From: Deltaproteobacteria bacterium
GTDB lineage: Bacteria; Myxococcota_A; UBA9160; UBA4427
NCBI GenBank assembly: GCA_029261835.1
Contig: JAJDAO010000073.1
Span: 186,001-250,000, forward strand
Length of the DNA: 64,000 nt
Direction of reading: 5' to 3'
The notes under the pieces were generated by a model. It was given only the letters and a program-made list of their open reading frames with translations. It did no database searches and had not been told where the DNA came from. A program made the translations under genes and the position numbers. Positions 26,984-36,090 of the stretch are shown here, piece after piece. The first letter of the stretch is position 1, and the number at the start of each line of letters is the position of its first letter.

Positions 26984-27859
26984 TCAGAGATCCTTCATCG
27001 GCGCGATCACTTCGTCGCCGTAGCGTCGCATCATGTCGATCTTCTGCTGCAGCGTGGCGTTGCGGCCGGCGGTGTAGACGAAGGGATAGTTCACGATGCC
27101 GTCCGCTCCGAGTTCCGACAGGCGACGCAAGCTGTCCACCTCGGGAGGCTCGGTCAGGGGCACGATGGTTTCGAAGGGCTCGTTCTCGCGGCCAGCTTCC
27201 ACGCGTAGCTGCCGCAGCGTCTTCAGGATCTCGGCCGCCTTATCGGGCGTATCGCCCGCGCCGAGCCAGCCATCACCGAGCCGTGCGGCGCGGCGCAGGG
27301 CGGGTTTGCTGGCGCCTCCGATACTGATCGGGATTGCATCGGGCGGAGCCGGCTTCTGGACGAGCGCGTCGAAGTCGAAGAACTCACCGTGATGCTCGCA
27401 GAGCTCGCCCTTCCAGAGCTCACGCAGCACGCCGATCATCTCGTCCAGGCGTCGGCCCCGCGTCTTGAAATCGACACCAACGGCGTCGAATTCTTCCTTC
27501 ATCCAGCCCGCACCTACGCCGAGAATGACTCGATTGTTGCTGTATAGGGAGAGGGCGGCAAGCGGCTTGGCGATCTCGAGTGGGTGGCGTAGCGGCAGGA
27601 TGTAGATCAGCGTGCAGAAGCGTAGTGTCGTGGTCGCGGCCGCCAGAGCGGCGATGGTGACCCACGGGTCCGGAAACGGGGTCTCGGTATCGAAGTCCGG
27701 GCGACCGCTATCCGAGTAGAGGTAGGCGGGTTCGTAGTTCGCGGGTATGAAGAGGTGTTCGGAGAGAAGGGCACCGTCGAAGCCGGCCTGCTCAGCCACC
27801 TTGGCGAGCGTGACGAGTTCGCTCGGGTCGTTGAAGGCGGTCGACTGCCAGAACTTCAT
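26984..27859 (-). CDS. LLM-class F420-dependent oxidoreductase
   Basis: 291 residues. The ATG at 27859 has CAGGAG upstream; the 13 further in-frame residues are unsupported. Luciferase-like features: 'AEQAGFDGALLSEHLFIP', 'LRFCTLIYILPLRHPLEIAK', 'NNRVILGVGAGWMKEEFDAV', and 'PISIGGASKPALRRAARLGDGW', the TIGR03619 subgroup pattern. Expected to use F420 or flavin for oxidation of a small organic compound. It sits between an enoyl-CoA hydratase gene and a phosphotriesterase-like gene on the same strand. Confidence 0.88.
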   Translation of the reverse strand: MKFWQSTAFNDPSELVTLAKVAEQAGFDGALLSEHLFIPANYEPAYLYSDSGRPDFDTETPFPDPWVTIAALAAATTTLRFCTLIYILPLRHPLEIAKPLAALSLYSNNRVILGVGAGWMKEEFDAVGVDFKTRGRRLDEMIGVLRELWKGELCEHHGEFFDFDALVQKPAPPDAIPISIGGASKPALRRAARLGDGWLGAGDTPDKAAEILKTLRQLRVEAGRENEPFETIVPLTEPPEVDSLRRLSELGADGIVNYPFVYTAGRNATLQQKIDMMRRYGDEVIAPMKDL

Positions 27860-27976
27860 GCCTGATTCTCCTGCTTCCTTCCGGTAGCGCGCCCACACCG
27901 CTCCAGCTGTTGTTTCCGCGACCGCGGGCGGGGAAACGAGCGCACCCGCGCGCCGGCTTCAGCGCTCGTTGCTCCG

Positions 27977-28765
27977 TCAGCGTCCGCTGAAGCGCGGCGC
28001 TCGACGCTCGGAGAAAGCCTGGATCCCCTCCTTGGCGTCCTGGCTGCGGGCGGAATCCGCGATCGAGCGTGTCTCGAGCTCCATCTGTGACTCGAGGGAA
28101 TTGGTGGCACTGGCGAGCAGCAGCGCCTTCGTGGCGCCAAAGGCCCCGGTGGCGCCAGCGGCGAGTTCGGCGATGAGCTTCTCCGTGGCTTCCTGGAGCT
28201 GATCGTCGGGCACCACGCGGTTCACGATCCCCCACTCGAGTGCCTCGGCCGCCGTCAGCATGCGGTTGCTGATCATCAGTTCCAGGGTGCGGCGTCTCCC
28301 GATGAGTCTGGGCAGAAAGTAGGTGGCGCTGCCGTCCGGCGTGAGGCCCACCCGGGTGTAGGCCATCGTGAACTTGGCCGATTCGGCGCAGATGGCCAGA
28401 TCGGCGCCGCAGACCAAGCTGAAGCCCGCCCCAGCCGCGGTGCCGCCGACCGAGACCAGCACGGGGGCTCGCATGCGCGCCAAGCGAGAGATGCTCGCAT
28501 GCAGGTAGGTGGTCATCTCTTTCAGCAGAGCCGGCAGACCGTCACCAGAGCCGGCGAAGGCGGCGAGGTCACCTCCCGCGCAGAACATCTTGCCCGAGGC
28601 ACTGAGGAGCACCGCGCGTACGGAAGGGTCTTCGTCACACTGCAGCGTCGCGTACATCAGGTCCTTCGCCATCTGGAGATTGATGGCGTTGGCCTCCCGC
28701 TGGCGGTCGAGTGTGATGCGGGCCACGCCATCGCGAATATCCAGGAGGAGGGTCTCGAAGCTCAT
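27977..28765 (-). CDS. Enoyl-CoA hydratase/isomerase (crotonase family)
   Basis: 262 residues from the ATG at 28765 with AAGGAG upstream; a longer open frame to 28999 has no crotonase sequence and is rejected. 'MFCAGGDLAAFAG' and 'SVGGTAAGAGFSLVCGADLA' form the oxyanion hole. The usual second catalytic Glu region reads 'YTRVGLTPDGSATYFLPRLIG', with Asp where crotonase hydratases often have Glu, as in PaaG-type isomerases. The end 'FSERRAPRFSGR' is also typical. It heads the reverse-strand operon ech-LLM-PTE-gmhA. Confidence 0.9.
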   Translation of the reverse strand: MSFETLLLDIRDGVARITLDRQREANAINLQMAKDLMYATLQCDEDPSVRAVLLSASGKMFCAGGDLAAFAGSGDGLPALLKEMTTYLHASISRLARMRAPVLVSVGGTAAGAGFSLVCGADLAICAESAKFTMAYTRVGLTPDGSATYFLPRLIGRRRTLELMISNRMLTAAEALEWGIVNRVVPDDQLQEATEKLIAELAAGATGAFGATKALLLASATNSLESQMELETRSIADSARSQDAKEGIQAFSERRAPRFSGR

Positions 28766-29208
28766 AGCTTGCTCCTTGTGCGAGTGGTGACTGGACTCGG
28801 TGTGCCGACGTCGCTTCACGACACGCCTCGTCTTGACATCGCGAGCCCTCGATCGAGCCGTGCGCAAGTGTGCCGGTTCCGAAGCGCTTGGCAACGGCCG
28901 GGAAGCGGCCCTCCTGCAGTGGACGGGAATGGCGAGACAGCCCGCTGCGTCCCGCCTATTGTGCGTCCGCCGAGAGCAGTCTGAGCCGCTCGGTTTCACA
29001 CCGCCCCGCCCGCATACCGCTGAGCGTGTTCGGCGACGCGTCTGGCTCCAGCCTGCTTTGCGGCTCGCGTTCTTCGCCCGGCAGGTGAACTAGAACGAGA
29101 CGTATTGTATCGTAATCCCGGTCGCCTGAGGCGCGCTGCCGGGGCCAGCGCCAGTGTGACCACAAGTATTGGACAAACCTAGAGAATCCTCACGGGAGTT
29201 GCCGCGGC
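28766..29208. other. 443-bp divergent intergenic region
   Basis: The region separates the divergent enoyl-CoA hydratase and thiolase starts. No protein-like frame is seen in it. Its only clear element is the palindrome-like site at 29096-29116. Confidence 0.6.
29096..29116. promoter_or_regulatory. Operator-like site before thiolase-tetR
   Basis: Around 29099-29110 the sequence reads GACGTATTGTAT, matching GACGTATCGTAT of the site before the ACAD operon (17928-17939) at 11 of 12 bases, with further matches on the left (CGAGACG versus CGCGACG). It is about 95 bases before the thiolase start. The downstream tetR gene (30514) is the obvious candidate regulator. Confidence 0.45.
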
Positions 29209-30504
29209 ATGCAGATCAGAAAGGTGGTTCTCGTCGACGGCGTACGTTCAGCCTTCGCGCGCGGCGGCCGGGGCAAGCTGACGGCGACACGCCTGGACGA
29301 GGTCGGGGCACAGGTGTTGCGCGTGCTGCTCGATCGCAACACTGCGGTGTCGGACGGGATGGTCGAGGACATCGGCATCGGGAACGTCGCCGGGCGCAGC
29401 GAGTTCTCCTATCTCGGCAACGTTCAGCGCATCGCGGGGCTGCCGCTCGAGGCCTGTTCCTTCCACTCGAACCGTCAGTGCGGCTCGAGCATGGAGACGC
29501 TGCATCGCATCAGCATGGCGATCATGGTCGGCCAGATCGACTGCGGCGTCGCGATGGGGATCGAGCGCATGGGACGCGCGCTCGGTGGCGGCGGTGACAG
29601 CTCGCGCATCACGCGTATGACGGAGAAGATCAACGAGCTCAACGACGTGCAGCGAGCACCGGCGCCCGACCACGACCAGTACTTCTCACGTCCCTTTCCC
29701 GATTACATTCTCGAATCCCCCTGGCTGCAGAGCATGGTGCAGACGGCCCAGAACGTTGCGGATGTCTACGAGCTCACGCGCGAAGCGCTCGATCGCTTCG
29801 CAATCGAGAGCCACGACAAGGTTCACGCCGCCTACGAGGCCGGTGTCTACCGCGACGAGGTCATTCCGCTCGAGGTCGAGGAGCCAGTTTTCGACGACGA
29901 GGGCCGCTGGCTCGAAGAGGAGCGCGGCGAAATGGTCCTCTTCGACCGCGACGAGTGCGTTCGCCCGGGCGGCACGCTCGAGAAGCTTGGCGGCATGAAG
30001 CCGATCCGCGGCGTCAAGAGCTACGCGGGCGGCGAGCTGAACATCACGGCGGCCAACGCCTGCCCGACCAACGATGGCGTCTCATCCGCACTGCTGATGG
30101 CCGAGGACAAGGCGATCGAGCTGGGCCTCACACCGTTGGCGCGCATCGCGGGCTTTGCGGTGGGGGGCGTCAAGCCGCAGCTGATGGGGCTCGGCCCGGT
30201 TGTTTCTTCGAAGAAGGCGTTCGCGAACGCCGGTATCACGGCGGACCAGATCGACCGAGTCGAGTTCAACGAGGCGTTCGCGGCCCAGGTGATTCCGTCG
30301 CTGCAGGAGCTCGCTATCCCCGCCGAGCGCGTCAACGTCAACGGTGGCTCTCTGGCGATCGGGCATCCCCTTGGCGCCACGGGTGCGCGCTTGGTCACCA
30401 CAGTGGCGATGGAGCTGCGACGGAGCAACACGCGCTACGGCTTGGCGACCCAGTGCATCGGGGCCGGCATGGGGATCTCGACGGTCGTCGAGCGAATGGA
30501 CTGA
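29209..30504 (+). CDS. Thiolase (acetyl-CoA C-acyltransferase family)
   Basis: 431 residues. All thiolase catalytic elements are present: Cys91 in 'SNRQCGSSMETL' (acyl acceptor), 'VEFNEAFAAQV', His386 in 'IGHPLGATGAR', and Cys416 in 'TQCIGAGMGIS'. It cleaves a 3-ketoacyl-CoA with CoA in degradation, or condenses acyl-CoAs. It forms an operon with the TetR regulator 9 bases downstream and shares an operator-like site with the ACAD operon at 18-24 kb, which would supply its substrate after hydration and dehydrogenation by an SDR. Confidence 0.93.
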   Translation: MQIRKVVLVDGVRSAFARGGRGKLTATRLDEVGAQVLRVLLDRNTAVSDGMVEDIGIGNVAGRSEFSYLGNVQRIAGLPLEACSFHSNRQCGSSMETLHRISMAIMVGQIDCGVAMGIERMGRALGGGGDSSRITRMTEKINELNDVQRAPAPDHDQYFSRPFPDYILESPWLQSMVQTAQNVADVYELTREALDRFAIESHDKVHAAYEAGVYRDEVIPLEVEEPVFDDEGRWLEEERGEMVLFDRDECVRPGGTLEKLGGMKPIRGVKSYAGGELNITAANACPTNDGVSSALLMAEDKAIELGLTPLARIAGFAVGGVKPQLMGLGPVVSSKKAFANAGITADQIDRVEFNEAFAAQVIPSLQELAIPAERVNVNGGSLAIGHPLGATGARLVTTVAMELRRSNTRYGLATQCIGAGMGISTVVERMD

Positions 30505-30513
30505 GGTCGCAAC

Positions 30514-31104
30514 GTGGGAGCAGTCGGGGAAGCTGGACCGGGCACCGGGAGGCCGCGCAGCGAGGAGGCTCACAAAGCGATCCTCGACGCCACGCTGGAT
30601 CTTCTGGCCGAGGTGGGCTTCTCGTCTCTCACGGTCGAGGGCGTGGCGACTCGCGCCGGCGTCGGCAAGGCGACGATCTACCGGCGCTGGCCTTCGAAGC
30701 TGCCGCTGGTCATCGAGGCCTTCGGTCAGTTGCCCGGTTTCGACGACGTCGATACGGGTAGGCTGGCCGACGATCTCAAGAAGATGCTCCGCGGCTATCT
30801 GCAGGTCTTCAACAGTACGGCGCTCTCGCTCGTGCTACCGAGTCTGGCGGGCGAGCGCAGGCACAATCCCGAGCTCTGGCAGCTCTTCGAGCCGGTCGGC
30901 AAGGAACGTCGTCAGCCGTTGATCCGCGCCTTCGAACGCGCCGTCGATCGCGGCGAGCTCGCGCCCGATCTGGACTTGGAACTCGCCGCCGACCTGGTCG
31001 TGGGGCCAATCGCCGTCTGCCTCTTCTTCAAGGGAGGCAAGCTCAACCCCAAGATGGTGGGGCCCATGGTCGATCTGGCGCTGAAGGGAATCGCGAACTC
31101 CTGA
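30514..31104 (+). CDS. TetR-family transcriptional regulator
   Basis: 196 residues from a GTG start 9 bases behind the thiolase stop. The N-terminal helix-turn-helix reads 'EEAHKAILDATLDLLAEVGF' then 'TVEGVATRAGVGKATIYRRW', classic TetR. The C-terminal ligand domain ('LPGFDDVDTGRLADDLKKML' onward, ending 'MVGPMVDLALKGI') fits the TetR_C type often found beside acyl-CoA genes. It probably represses its own operon and the ACAD operon through the similar sites at 29096-29116 and 17921-17944, released by an acyl-CoA or related ligand. Confidence 0.92.
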   Translation: MGAVGEAGPGTGRPRSEEAHKAILDATLDLLAEVGFSSLTVEGVATRAGVGKATIYRRWPSKLPLVIEAFGQLPGFDDVDTGRLADDLKKMLRGYLQVFNSTALSLVLPSLAGERRHNPELWQLFEPVGKERRQPLIRAFERAVDRGELAPDLDLELAADLVVGPIAVCLFFKGGKLNPKMVGPMVDLALKGIANS

Positions 31105-31130
31105 GCCGACCACGCCGCCGAACGGCTGCG

Positions 31131-32387
31131 TCAAGCTGGTCGCGGGCGCCCGAGCAGCGCCATCATGCCAGAGGCGATCAGGAAGCCCGTCAGGTGGATC
31201 GCGAAGGCTGGGTTGTAGCCGCCCGAGACGTCGTAGATGCGCCCCGTGAGGACGGGACCGATCGCCACACCGAGGGCGGCCGAGAGCATGACGAAGCCGA
31301 GGATCTGAGCGTAGGCCCGCAGGCCGAAGTACTCCCCGACCAGCAGCGGGAAGAGTACGGCCGAGCCCCCGAGCCCGATTCCGAAGATCGGGATGAAGGC
31401 GAGCAGCGCTCCGGTGGCCCCGATGCGGAAGAGGCAGAGCGTCGCCACGGCATGCAGCAGCAGGGCGGCGAGCATGACCCACTTCTTGGGGAAGCGGTCG
31501 GCCAGTAGCCCGAAGACGAGTCGGCCGGCCACGCTCATTCCGATTGCCAGCCCGAGCGACCAGGCGGCGAGCCGTTCGTCGAAGCCCGCGTCGCTCAGCA
31601 GGGCGACCAGATGCACCACGATCGAGATCCCCCCGAACGTCGTGAGGAAGTTGCAGCCGGCGATGATCCAGAAACTTCTCGTGCGAACTGCCTCCCCTGG
31701 CGTGAAGGCGTTCTCGCCGCTCCTTGCTCCCCCAGCGACGGCCGCGTCTGCCGATGAGTCTGCGGGCGGGTGGCTCTCTTCGGGCGGCTCGCCATCCGGC
31801 CGCAGGCCGAGGTCCGCCGGCTTGCCGCGAACGACCGCCAGCGAGAGTGTCACGACGATGGCGAGAATGAGGCCTGCCAGCACCGCGTAGGTGAGTCGCC
31901 AGCCGAGCGAGGCGATCAGGCTGGCGGCGAATGGCGCCATCACGAGGCCACCAAAGCCGATGCCCGCCAAGGCGATCCCCATGGCCAGGCCACGTTTGCG
32001 CTCGAACCAATTCGAGATGAGGGTCTGGTTCGGAATCCATGCTACGCAGGTGACCCCGACCGCCGCGATCAAGTTGAGGACATAGAGCTGCCAGAGCGAG
32101 TTCATCAGCGCCAAGAGCGAGAAGCCGCTCCCCATCAGCAGGGCGCCGGACGCCATCACGCGGCGCGCGCCCCAGCGATCGATCCAGCCGCCCACCAGCG
32201 GCGAGAGAAGCGCGCTGACGGCGGCCGCGATCGAGGTTCCCAGGGAGATCGTCGCGCGACTCCAGCCGAACTCCTGCTCGAGCGCCACGAGGAAGACCGG
32301 TGGTGTATAGAGCGCGACACCGACCGTGATGAACAGGATCGAAAAGGATGCTGCGACGATCCACCAGCCGTAGAAGCCGGTCTTCAT
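31131..32387 (-). CDS. MFS transporter, OFA (oxalate/formate antiporter)-like
   Basis: 418 residues with about twelve hydrophobic helices in two halves. The start 'MKTGFYGWWIVAASFSILF' and 'LEQEFGWSRATISL' are typical of the OFA/monocarboxylate group, followed by the loop 2-3 signature 'GGWIDRWGARRVM'. The second half has the equivalent 'RLVFGLLADRFPKKWVM'. A hydrophilic loop near residues 190-235 separates the halves. Expected substrate: a small organic anion. AGGAG precedes the ATG. It converges with tetR and diverges from the SDR at 32595. Confidence 0.9.
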   Translation of the reverse strand: MKTGFYGWWIVAASFSILFITVGVALYTPPVFLVALEQEFGWSRATISLGTSIAAAVSALLSPLVGGWIDRWGARRVMASGALLMGSGFSLLALMNSLWQLYVLNLIAAVGVTCVAWIPNQTLISNWFERKRGLAMGIALAGIGFGGLVMAPFAASLIASLGWRLTYAVLAGLILAIVVTLSLAVVRGKPADLGLRPDGEPPEESHPPADSSADAAVAGGARSGENAFTPGEAVRTRSFWIIAGCNFLTTFGGISIVVHLVALLSDAGFDERLAAWSLGLAIGMSVAGRLVFGLLADRFPKKWVMLAALLLHAVATLCLFRIGATGALLAFIPIFGIGLGGSAVLFPLLVGEYFGLRAYAQILGFVMLSAALGVAIGPVLTGRIYDVSGGYNPAFAIHLTGFLIASGMMALLGRPRPA

Positions 32388-32594
32388 GCTCAGCGCTCCT
32401 CCTTCATCCAGTCTCTGTCGTGGTACCTGAAGCGTTTGCTTGTAGATCGTCGTGCTGGATGCGAGGCCAGCCGAGTGGCTCGATCCATGCTTTCACAGCA
32501 CCGGTTCGTTGGCAACTCGCCGGCCAAGGCTCGCACGCGGCACGGGTGGTGTTGAGCTGATAGCATCTGCGTCCAGACACTAGCGGAGGTGGAG

Positions 32595-33353
32595 ATGGCA
32601 GCTCGGTTCGAGGCAAAGCGTGTGCTGATCACGGGCGCCGCTTCGGGGATTGGACGCGCGACGGCGCTCCTCTTCGCGGCGGAGGGAGCGCGAGTCGGCT
32701 GTGCGGACCTCAACTTCGATGGTTCGAAGGCGACCGTAGAAGAGATCGAGAAAGCCGGCGGGCGCGGCGTCGCACTGGCGTGTGACGTCTCGCTGATCGA
32801 AGACGCACGGCGCAGCGTGGCCGAGAGCGTCGAGCAGCTCGGCGGTCTGGATGTGCTGTGCAACGTGGCGGGAATGGCGGGCTTCGCGCACAGTGAAGAG
32901 CTTGCGCCCGAGCTGTGGAACCGCTTCATGGGGGTCAACCTGAACGGCACCTTCTTCATGAGTCAGGCCGCCCTTCCGCACCTGCTCGCTAGTTCGGGCA
33001 GCAGCATCGTGAACGTGGCCTCCTTGGCCGGGCTGAGGGGACAGGCGTATTGCGCTGCCTATTGTGCCTCGAAGGCCGGAGTGGTCGGTCTAACCCGGTC
33101 GATGGCGATCGAATACCTGAAGCGAGGGCTCCGTGTGAACTGCGTCTGCCCCGGTGCCGTCAAGACGCCGCTGATCAGCGGCATCCAGCTGCCGGAAGAG
33201 TTCGACCCGGAGTTCGTTACCCGCTTGCAGATCGGCGCCCACTTCTGCGAGCCGGAGGAGGTTTCCGAGACGATCGCCTTCCTGGCTTCGGACGCCGCCT
33301 CGTCGATCAACGGTGTCGCGCTCTCGGTCGATGGAGGCGTCGCAGCCGGCTAG
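32595..33353 (+). CDS. SDR-family oxidoreductase
   Basis: 252 residues from the ATG at 32595, behind GGAGG; a GTG at 32589 is a weaker alternative. 'RVLITGAASGIGRAT' binds the cofactor, 'CNVAG' is the NNAG equivalent, and Ser143 ('NVASLAG'), Tyr156 and Lys160 ('YCASK') are intact. 'VNCVCPGAVKTPL' and the end 'SSINGVALSVDGGVAAG' are standard. Dehydrogenase or reductase of unknown specificity. Its stop overlaps the stop of the reverse-strand PGPGW gene by four bases. Confidence 0.92.
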   Translation: MAARFEAKRVLITGAASGIGRATALLFAAEGARVGCADLNFDGSKATVEEIEKAGGRGVALACDVSLIEDARRSVAESVEQLGGLDVLCNVAGMAGFAHSEELAPELWNRFMGVNLNGTFFMSQAALPHLLASSGSSIVNVASLAGLRGQAYCAAYCASKAGVVGLTRSMAIEYLKRGLRVNCVCPGAVKTPLISGIQLPEEFDPEFVTRLQIGAHFCEPEEVSETIAFLASDAASSINGVALSVDGGVAAG

Positions 33354-33595
33354 CTGTTGGCGCCATGCCGCCAGCGCGCCAGCGCGAGGCGCGAGCGTTC
33401 GCTCAATTCGTCGAGCCACCGCTCGGCCCACTCGAATTCGACTGCCAGAATGCCGAGGCCGGCGGGAATGGCGACGACGGCGGGGCCGGGCAGTACGATC
33501 ATGGCCACGCCGGCCAGCAGGACGGTGCCCCCGGCCGCCGCGATGGCCAGCCGCCGCCCGGCTCGGTACGTGAGGCAGAACGCTTTCTGGACCAT
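33350..33595 (-). CDS. PGPGW-type small membrane protein
   Basis: 81 residues starting 'MVQKAFCLTYRAGRRLA', with GGAGG five bases before the ATG; the 64 further upstream in-frame residues are noise. The centre 'GGTVLLAGVAMIVLPGPAVV' then 'IPAGLGILAVEFEWAERWL' matches the PGPGW family of two-helix membrane proteins of unknown function, with the last two motif residues changed to AV. The C-terminus is basic and probably cytoplasmic. Its stop codon shares CTAG with the stop of the convergent SDR. Confidence 0.82.
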   Translation of the reverse strand: MVQKAFCLTYRAGRRLAIAAAGGTVLLAGVAMIVLPGPAVVAIPAGLGILAVEFEWAERWLDELSERSRLALARWRHGANS

Positions 33596-33806
33596 CGGTT
33601 CCTCCAGCGGTGGCTCTTGGCTGCGGTGCAAGCGTGGGGCCAGCAGGTAAGTGGCGAGAGGGCCGCGAGAGGTTCCGTCGCCGCAATCTCGACGCTGCAG
33701 CTGCCGCGTTTCGACTGCACCCGTCCAGCAGCCCGGTCGAGGCATGGGCGCCGTACTGCGGCGGTGCGTCGAGGGCTGTACGCTCACGTCGGGCGCGGAG
33801 GTGGGG

Positions 33807-34919
33807 ATGCGGAAGCGCTGGGGCCGCTGGCGCGGCTACATGGACGAGCTCGAGGAGGTGATGCGCGTCTCCGGAGAGCACCTCGGCGAGGCGGAGTCGC
33901 TGATCGCCGACGCCTGGCAGCGCGATGAGTGGAGGGCCCGCCAGCGTGACACGGCGGACAGTGAGATCCTGCGCCGCGCCCGAGACATTCCGTTCTTTCG
34001 ACGTCTCATCGAGATTGCCTGGCGTCTGGGTCCGCGTGCGGAGCCGAGTGCTCCCGACTTCGTCGGCCGGCCGTGGCGCGACGGCGAGTCGACGGCAGAG
34101 CTGCTCTCGCGCGAGCGCTTCGCAGAGCCGTCCCCGCTCAGCTTCGCAGAGCCAGTTGCGGACGAGCGGCCGCCCGCCAGACTGCGTGCGGCGGAGCGGG
34201 CGCTCGCCGAGCGCACTCGCTCGCTGGTGGTCGTGCTCGACAATCTGGTCGGCGCCCGCAATGCCTCGGCGGTCGTGCGTACCAGCGAGGCCCTCGGGTT
34301 GCAGGAGGCCCATCTGATCCAGCGCGAGGGAAAGGTCGCGTTGGAGCGCACCGTCACCATGCTCGCCCAACGCTGGCTCGATCTGCACTGGTATCGGGAT
34401 GTCGCCGATGCGGTGCAGGGGCTGAGGCAACGGGGCTATCGCATCCTGGTCGGCGACTTCTCGCCCGATGCCGATTCGCTCGAAGAAGTGCCGCTCGGCG
34501 ACAAGCTGGCGCTCGCATTCGGAGGCGAGCAGTACGGTGTGAGTGAGGAGCTGCGCGCTGCGGCCGACGGCTTCTTCTATCTGCCTTCGGCGGGCTTCAC
34601 GTCTTATCTGAACGTCTCGGTGGCGGCGGGTATCTCGCTGTACGCGATCGATCGCCGCATGCGTGAGTCCGGCCTGCGCCAGCCGCTCGCGGCGGATGAT
34701 CGGGCCTCGTTGCGGCGCGCCTGGTACGTCGCGCTGGCGAGGGGAGATGAAGGGCGAGCCCGCCGCTATCTCGCCTGGCTCGACCGCCCGCCCGAGCCGG
34801 CGAACGCGTCGCGAGGGTCACGTCCGCAGCGCAAACAGATCGCAGCGAATCCGAGCGCCCCGCCTTCGCCGCCACGGGCTCCAGGTCACAGCGCGCGCAA
34901 AGGGTTCACCAGCGGCTGA
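33807..34919 (+). CDS. SpoU/TrmH-family RNA methyltransferase
   Basis: 370 residues from the ATG at 33807, which has GGAGG upstream; ATG 33840 is an alternative. The C-terminal half carries the three SPOUT motifs: 'VLDNLVGARNASAVVRTSEA' (catalytic Asn/Arg), 'LALAFGGEQYGVSEEL', and 'SYLNVSVAAGISLYAI' (cofactor knot). The N-terminal 150 residues are a family-specific extension of unknown role. It probably 2'-O-methylates tRNA or rRNA with S-adenosylmethionine. The last 14 bases overlap the convergent SGNH-like gene. Confidence 0.88.
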   Translation: MRKRWGRWRGYMDELEEVMRVSGEHLGEAESLIADAWQRDEWRARQRDTADSEILRRARDIPFFRRLIEIAWRLGPRAEPSAPDFVGRPWRDGESTAELLSRERFAEPSPLSFAEPVADERPPARLRAAERALAERTRSLVVVLDNLVGARNASAVVRTSEALGLQEAHLIQREGKVALERTVTMLAQRWLDLHWYRDVADAVQGLRQRGYRILVGDFSPDADSLEEVPLGDKLALAFGGEQYGVSEELRAAADGFFYLPSAGFTSYLNVSVAAGISLYAIDRRMRESGLRQPLAADDRASLRRAWYVALARGDEGRARRYLAWLDRPPEPANASRGSRPQRKQIAANPSAPPSPPRAPGHSARKGFTSG

Positions 34920-36012
34920 GGATTGGCTCGAGCTCGGCCGCGATGGCGCGGTGCCCGGCGGCCGTGGGGTGACAGAAGTCCATGAAGAGCGCTGCGCCCC
35001 CGGCGCGGCCGAGTGCCGCGTGGAGCGAGAGATGCGGCAGCCCGAGTTCGCGCGCTCTCGCCTCGGCGCGCTGCAGCAGCTCGAGCGACGCATCCGTGTA
35101 CTGATCGTCGGCGTAGACGTGCCGCGACGGCATGATGAGTAGCAGGAAGCGGATGTCCCGCCTCTCCAGGTAGGCATGAATGCCGGCGACGGCTTCGAAT
35201 AGCCTGTCGAAGCCGCTGCTGAGCGCCTCTTCGCTGAGGAAGTAGCGATCTGAGCCAAGGCTGTAGTACGTGACCGGGGAGTCGGACGCGAAGAGCGGAT
35301 TCGGCTGCAGCCGTTGCAGGTTCCGGCCCAGCCAGTGTGAGACCTTGGCGTAGAGCTTGGTTCGCTCGAGTGCAGATCCGAAGAACGACAGGGGCGCGAG
35401 AATGTGCCCGTCCCAGCCCAGGATGTAGCGGTGGCGAGTGATTTCCAGCGGCAGTCCGTCCGCATCGCGGCCACGGGTACGTGTGCGGGCCTCGTCGGGG
35501 ACATCGTTGAGCAGCTCGATCTGGAGCACGACGCCGAGCGGATTCAGCTCGGGTACGTCGCGGCGTACGTGAAACGAGTAGATCGTCGGGGAGTGGCCCC
35601 GCGCCATGTTGAGGACCTCGTGCCGCGAGTCGTCAGCGATCCGCAGGCTCTGCTCCAGTAGCTCGGAGTAGGTCTCCCGCTCCGCGAGCCCATAGCCTGC
35701 GGCGATCGAGTCGCCGTAGGAGAGGATGCGCTTGCTGCCCGGCGGGGCCGTCCGGCTCACATCCGCAGTGCGGCGCATGGCCAGGTTGTTGCTACCACTG
35801 CCCGGCCGCAGCGTGAAGACGTATGGCGAGCCGAACTGCTCCGCCATGATCCACGGGCCCGGCTCGCCCGGCGTGCCGTACCAGAGCGTCAGTGCGCCTT
35901 CAAGCGCCAGAAGGCCAAGGATCGCCGACGCCGCGACGAGCAGGCCGCGCTGCAGGAGGTGTTTCAGCAAGCGAAGTGCTCTCGTCTGGGGCTCACCTGG
36001 AGCGTAGCTCAT
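34906..36012 (-). CDS. SGNH/GDSL-like lipid- or sugar-ester hydrolase, membrane-anchored
   Basis: 368 residues from the ATG at 36012. One hydrophobic anchor ('LLVAASAILGLLALEGALTL') precedes an SGNH fold: 'ILSYGDSIAAGYGL' contains the serine of block I, 'VVLQIELLNDV' replaces the usual GxN block, and 'FMDFCHPTAAGH' supplies the block V Asp and His. The altered middle block suggests a divergent member; O-acetyl esterase or acyltransferase partners are possible. Its start is 79 bases from the divergent molybdoenzyme gene. Confidence 0.78.
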   Translation of the reverse strand: MSYAPGEPQTRALRLLKHLLQRGLLVAASAILGLLALEGALTLWYGTPGEPGPWIMAEQFGSPYVFTLRPGSGSNNLAMRRTADVSRTAPPGSKRILSYGDSIAAGYGLAERETYSELLEQSLRIADDSRHEVLNMARGHSPTIYSFHVRRDVPELNPLGVVLQIELLNDVPDEARTRTRGRDADGLPLEITRHRYILGWDGHILAPLSFFGSALERTKLYAKVSHWLGRNLQRLQPNPLFASDSPVTYYSLGSDRYFLSEEALSSGFDRLFEAVAGIHAYLERRDIRFLLLIMPSRHVYADDQYTDASLELLQRAEARARELGLPHLSLHAALGRAGGAALFMDFCHPTAAGHRAIAAELEPILSRW

Positions 36013-36090
36013 CGTACGCGAGGCGTGCGCGCAGTGCGGTGATCGCGCCCTATACTGCGAGTTGTCGAATCGACGGGAGATCGGGTTTCC

